DNA of 64,000 bases from contig OZ038387.1 of the NCBI GenBank assembly GCA_964036045.1, positions 15,771,420-15,835,419 on the forward strand. The letters are read 5' to 3'. Positions 59,327 to 64,000 of this stretch are shown piece by piece (within the stretch, counting starts at the first letter, position 1; the number at the start of each line of letters is the position of its first letter). The stretch comes from Eutreptiella sp. 'Long Island Sound 2002' (taxonomy: Eukaryota; Euglenozoa; Euglenophyceae; Eutreptiales; Eutreptiaceae). Below the pieces are notes generated by a model. That model saw nothing but the letters and a program-made list of their open reading frames with translations. It did no database searches and was not told where the DNA came from. Position numbers and translations under genes: made by a program.

Positions 59327-62300
59327 TGGCAGCCTATCAAGGGCCTGGATGGTGCCCCTGCCCAAAGAGCAAGCCACCACTCGGACCTTTCATCTGAACA
59401 TGTGTGGTCAGTGGAGGATGCTGCACTCTGCCCACTGGCCCATGTCCGACGTTGCGGTGTGATGGCGGCGGTGCTGTGGGCTGGGGTGTGCCTGCTTGTA
59501 GGGTATGGCCTTGCGACACCCAGTTTTCTAGTCTCAGGCTGGGGGCACATGCAGCCAACCGTCCGGTCACCACTGGCACTCAGGCCTCCTAGGCCCACTT
59601 ACCACAGTAGCAGGGCACCCCATGGCACATTCACGCGGGGTCCTACATCGCCTTGGATCCAGGTCAGCAGTGCTGGGGACGCACACGATTGGATGCCTTA
59701 TGAGGAGAACCCAAGCGGCGGTGAAAGTGAGCGCGAGAGGCTGTCCAGAGCACAGGCAGTGCGAGAGGTCACAGCAAAAATAGTGCAAAAGGGTAGCCCT
59801 GGGATGGAGGTATGCCAGAGCTTGGAGCGGATGGTATGGTGGAACTGGTATGCCCCGCATGTCAGGGGAGCAGAGCGGGAAGAATTGCTGCTCGAAGCCG
59901 AGCATCTCTGCCATGCCCTGACCAACGCATTACATGGATTTTCGATGGAGGAGGTGTTACGCCTTGTGGATGCACTCGCTCGTGTGAGCGGATGGGATTC
60001 TGTCTTCACCCAGCAGTTTTCCAGTGGGCAGTGCCCGCTTACTGACCGGATCCGGACTGAAATCCTACAACCCGACGCCCTGAAAGGACTGAGCGGGAGA
60101 CAAGCGAGTCACTTGATTTGGGGGCTGGGGAAGATGCAGACGACGGACGAATTCTTCGTGGAGGAGATTGGACGACGACTCACGGATCCGAGTATCTTGG
60201 AGTCCCTCTCAGGGCAGGACATATCAATGACTGTATGGGGGCTGTCACACACAAGAAGCAGTTACCGCGAGCTTCTGGAGACTCTTGCGAGGCATGTTGC
60301 GAACAGCAATGTGATTGATGACTTCACTGCACAGAGCCTCTCCAACACCGCCTGGTCTTATGCCACGCTCGATTACCGCGATAAGGAATTAATGGCCGCC
60401 CTGGCGAAGCGGGCCAAACACATTCTGTCCACATTTAAGCCACATGAACTGGCTGATGTCGCATGGGCCTATGCAAAACTTAATGTTGAGTCAGCAGCGT
60501 TGATGCGTGACATCGCCAAACGGTCTCTTGAAGCTGATTTTGTATTCAAATACGATGCCAGGTCAATGGCGCAGATCGTCTGGGCGTGTGGCAGGTTTGA
60601 GGTCCAGGATGAAGCACTGATGGCCGCATTCGCCAAGCGGATGACACAAGTTGGCTTCTTAGCCAAGTTCAGCGCCCAGGAAGTTGCCAATGTAGTGTGG
60701 GCCTATGCCGAACTCGGGATGCATCACAGCGGTCTGATGGCTGCTGTGGCCCGGCGGGTCATGCGGCCTGGTGCTCTCGACCGCTTCAATGCTCAAGCCC
60801 TTGCCACTACCGCCTGGGCATGGGCAACGCTTGGAATCCACGACGAAGTGCTGATGGATGCTCTTGCCAAGAGGATCATGGATGGTGGCGTTATGCGGCG
60901 TTGTACCGCTCACAACGTTGCTAATGTCGCTTGGTCCTATGCCACTCTTGGAATCCACAATGAAGCACTTATGACTGCTCTTGCGCAGAGGACTGCGAAG
61001 GCCGCTTTCCTCTTCTACTGTACTGCCAGCGATGTTTCCAAGACGGTTTGGGCATACGCCACCCTTGGAATTCGCAACAGTCCATTGATGGCTGCTCTTG
61101 CTCAGCGCATCACAAAGCCGGGGTTTCTGGCCAAATTCAGTTCCAAGGCCATTGCCAACACGGCCTGGGCCTATGCAGAGCTTAAGATCCAGAACGACGA
61201 AGTTATGGCTGCCATTGCCGAGCGAGTCCTGCAGGCGGGATTTCTGCCCACATTTTTATGCCAGGAACTTGCCAGCACAGCCTGGGCCTTTGCTTCCATG
61301 GGCATTCTTGACAAGGCTCTCATGGCTGCTGTTGCGGGGCGGATTCTGCATAATGGGTGTGTGTCCCATTTTAGCGCTCAAAATGTCGCCAACACAGCCT
61401 GGAGTTTTGCCGTACTTGGTGTTCATGATGAGGCACTAATGGATGCTCTCGCCGGGCGGGCCATGGAAACTGACATTGTGCCCACCTTCAGTGCCCAGGA
61501 CATTGCGAACACGGCGGTGGCCCATGCCACACTTGGGATCCACAACCATGCACTTATGGCCGCTCTTGCCAACCAAATGTGTTACACAGAGCTTCTGTCC
61601 ACATTCAATGCACAGGCAATTGCCAATGTAGCTTGGGCCTATGCCACACTCGGCATACGCAATCTGGCACTGTTGGATGCCCTTCGCGAGCGGATCAAGC
61701 AGCCTGGGTTCGTTCATACATTCAATCACCAGGAGGCTGCCAACACTGCTTGGGCCTTTGCTAATTTTGAAATCCGCGATGAGGCAATGATGGCAGCCTT
61801 GGAAGCCGTGTCTGCATCAGACGCGATGATTTCAGCGCCACTGGGAGGCGCCGAAGCTTCCGAAAGTGTTGACAGTAGCCAAAGCGACAAACAGCCCTCG
61901 GTTCAGTCGAATGCTGGCAATCTCAACCAGAGGGTATCAAAACAGCCCCGTGCTGACATCCGGCCTCTGTCAAGAGTACAGGCAGTGCGAGAGGTCACAG
62001 CAAAAATAGTGCAAAAGGGTAGCCCTGGGATGGAGGTATGCCAGAGCTTGGAGCGGATGGTATCCAGGAACTGGTATGCCCCGCATGTCAGGGGAGCAGA
62101 GCGGGAAGAATTGCTGCTCGAAGCCGAGCATCTCTGCCATGCCCTGACCAACGCATTACATGGATTTTCGATGGAGGAGGTGTTACGCCTTGTGGATGCA
62201 CTCGCTCGTGTGAGCGGATGGGATTCTGTCTTCACCCAGCAGTTTTCCAGTGGGCAGTGCCCGCTTACTGACCGGATCCGGACTGAAATCCTACAACCCG

Positions 62301-64000
62301 ACGCCCTGAAAGGACTGAGCGGGAGACAAGCGAGTCACTTGATTTGGGGGCTGGGGAAGATGCAGACGACGGACGAATTCTTCGTGGAGGAGATTGGACG
62401 ACGACTCACGGATCCGAGTATCTTGGAGTCCCTCTCAGGGCAGGACATATCAATGACTGTATGGGGGCTGTCACACACAAGAAGCAGTTACCGCGAGCTT
62501 CTGGGGACTCTTGCGAGGCATGTTGCGAACAGCAATGTGATTGATGACTTCACTGCACAGAGCGTCTCCAACACCGCCTGGTCTTATGCCACGCTCGATT
62601 ACCGCGATAAGGAATTAATGGCCGCCCTGGCGAAGCGGGCCAAACACATTCTGTCCACATTTAAGCCACATGAACTGGCTGATGTCGCATGGGCCTATGC
62701 AAAACTTAATGTTGAGTCAGCAGCGTTGATGCGTGACATCGCCAAACGGTCTCTTGAAGCTGATTTTGTATTCAAATACGATGCCAGGTCAATGGCGCAG
62801 ATCGTCTGGGCGTGTGGCAGGTTTGAGGTCCAGGATGAAGCACTGATGGCCGCATTCGCCAAGCGGATGACACAAGTTGGCTTCTTAGCCAAGTTCAGAG
62901 CCCAGGAAGTTGCCAATGTAGTGTGGGCCTATGCCGAACTCGGGATGCATCACAGCGGTCTGATGGCTGCTGTGGCCCGGCGGGTCATGCGGCCTGGTGC
63001 TCTCGACCGCTTCAATGCTCAGGCCCTTGCCACTACCGCCTGGGCATGGGCAACGCTTGGAATCCACGACGAAGTGCTGATGGATGCTCTTGCCAAGAGG
63101 ATCATGGATGGTGGCGTTCTGTCCAAGTCCTCTTATCAGTCGATAGCGACTAGTGCTTGGGCCTATGCCACTCTTGGAATCCACAATGAAGCACTTATGA
63201 CTGCTCTGGCGCGTCGGTTGCTGAAGCCCGGCTATCTGTCTTCTTTTGACGCCGTGGCTATCGCTGACACAGTCTGGGCCTATGCCACCCTTCGGATTAG
63301 CAACGAGGCACTGATGGCGGCCATCGCCAGCCGCATTTTGCAGCCTGGTTTTTTGAAGACCTTCGATGCTGCCACTCTCAGTAAGACGGCCTGGGCTTTT
63401 GCCACCCTTGGAATCCTGGACAAGACGTTGATGGCTGGCCTCGCGCAGCGGATCCTGCACGATGGCTTTACGTCGACACTGAAAGCCTGCGATGTTGCCA
63501 ACACTGCCTGGGCCTTTGCCAAGCTCAGGGTCCATGAAGCAAGGATGATGGCTGCTCTCGCGCACAAGGCGGTCCAGGATGGTGTTGTGTCGGCATTCGA
63601 TGCCCGTGATGTTGCCAATACAGCTTGGGCCTTTGCTACGCTTGGCGTTCATGATGATGCACTGATGACTGGTCTTGCCAAAAATGCTCTGCGACCTGGT
63701 ATCCTGTCGACGTTTGATGCGCCGTCCCTCGCGACCACCGCATGGTCCTATGCCGTGCTTGGGATCCGTGATGATGCACTCATGGCAGCGATAGCCAACC
63801 GAACCCTGCAGGATGGGTTCCTGAACACATTTGATGCTCGGAGTGTTGCTAGCACCGCAGTGGCGTATGCCATGCTTGGGATTCGTCATGAGGCACTGAT
63901 GGCAGCTCTGGCCCGCCGAATTGTACAAGCGGATTTTGTATCCACTTTCAGTGCCCAGGATGTTGCCAACACCGCTACGGCGTATGCCACCCTCGGCATC
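59327..64000 (+). CDS. OPR-like helical-repeat protein, probably organelle-targeted RNA-binding factor (runs off right edge)
   Basis: One frame without stop to the window end (1,558 codons so far). The first Met at 59327 gives ~45 residues before a hydrophobic segment MAAVLWAGVCLLVGYGLATP and Phe, signal-like; Met at 59462 is an alternative start. After a Ser/Pro/Arg-rich leader comes a globular module (from ~residue 140: REVTAKIVQKGSPGMEVCQS, NWYAPH, ALTNALHGFSMEEVLRLVDA). Then come ~39-residue repeats of the form FSAQDVANTAWAYATLGI, hydrophilic turn, ALMAALA(K/R)RI, GFL. About 14 repeats end near 61800. After an acidic/polar linker the module and ~14 more repeats follow. Such alpha-solenoids resemble octotricopeptide (OPR/RAP-associated) proteins that bind organellar RNA; no RAP domain is visible yet. 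No intron is needed. Confidence 0.92.
59741..60892 (+). repeat. In-frame internal duplication, copy 1 (partner 61967-63118)
   Basis: 1,152 bp about 99 percent identical by eye to 61967-63118, offset exactly 2,226 bp (742 codons). It covers the globular module and the first six repeats. Differences seen include TGGTGG versus TCCAGG at ~59852 and single changes near 59746, 59751, 60283, 60340, 60679 and 60799. Similarity breaks at 60893, resumes for about 50 bp at ~60935-60985 (63161-63211), then fades. Confidence 0.97.
61967..63118 (+). repeat. In-frame internal duplication, copy 2 (partner 59741-60892)
   Basis: The second copy of the module plus six repeats, preceded by a Ser/Gln/Asp-rich linker (61800-61966) instead of the signal-like leader. 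The reading frame is continuous from copy 1, so both modules would be in one polypeptide unless an unseen splice or transcript boundary separates them. Confidence 0.97.

Noticed and set aside
62885-63928. 347-codon minus-strand frame
   Set aside because: It is the antisense shadow of the helical-repeat gene; its apparent repeats mirror the sense repeats.

Overview
The window is nuclear DNA of a eukaryote, most likely an alga or other protist with a complex (secondary or tertiary) plastid. It is gene-poor and intron-rich, with GT-AG introns of about 0.3 to 2.8 kb and possibly 8.7 kb. It is littered with poly-G/poly-C tracts and degenerate tandem repeats. No rRNA, no convincing tRNA, no CRISPR array and no prokaryotic operon was seen. 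The species cannot be named. Three predicted proteins begin with a hydrophobic signal-like segment, and in two of them a second hydrophobic segment follows about 70-80 residues later. In two of the three a Phe sits near the end of the first segment (GAF, PSF), as in red-lineage complex plastid leaders. Long solenoids of NTAWAYATLG-type repeats are also common in such algae.

Layout. 0.7-5.9 kb (minus): a four-exon short-chain dehydrogenase/reductase with intact TGxxxGIG, NAG, Ser and YxxxK. 8.7-17.0 kb (minus): a four-exon leucine-carboxyl-methyltransferase-family SAM methyltransferase; its introns hold an 18-bp minisatellite and a 1-kb inverted-repeat element. 17-34 kb: repeat-rich DNA with scattered minus-strand exons of small retropepsin-like aspartic proteases (C-terminal exon at 22.8 kb, DSG exon pair at 31.2/29.3 kb, DTG-type exons at 42.5/33.8/32.8 kb). 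34.2-38.7 kb: a satellite array of about 23 monomers of about 196 bp with higher-order structure, followed by 1-kb repeats to 40.3 kb that contain part of the monomer. The array lies inside what appears to be an 8.7-kb intron of one retropepsin gene.

43-57 kb looks different: from about 46.6 kb homopolymer tracts become rare. It holds a decayed DDE-type transposase (50.2-51.3 kb), several palindromes and hairpins, and a compact TB2/DP1/HVA22-family membrane protein gene (54.2-54.8 kb). At 57.5-58.1 kb is a MITE-like element with 31-bp terminal inverted repeats. 59.3 kb to the right edge (plus): one uninterrupted frame of more than 1,550 codons for an OPR-like helical-repeat protein, probably an organellar RNA-binding factor. 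It contains an in-frame 2,226-bp internal duplication.

The SDR, the methyltransferase and the helical-repeat protein are otherwise unrelated and do not form one pathway. What links them is a shared style of leader, suggesting they all go to the same organelle. All gene models were assembled by eye from reading-frame continuity, splice dinucleotides and phase; none has transcript support here.
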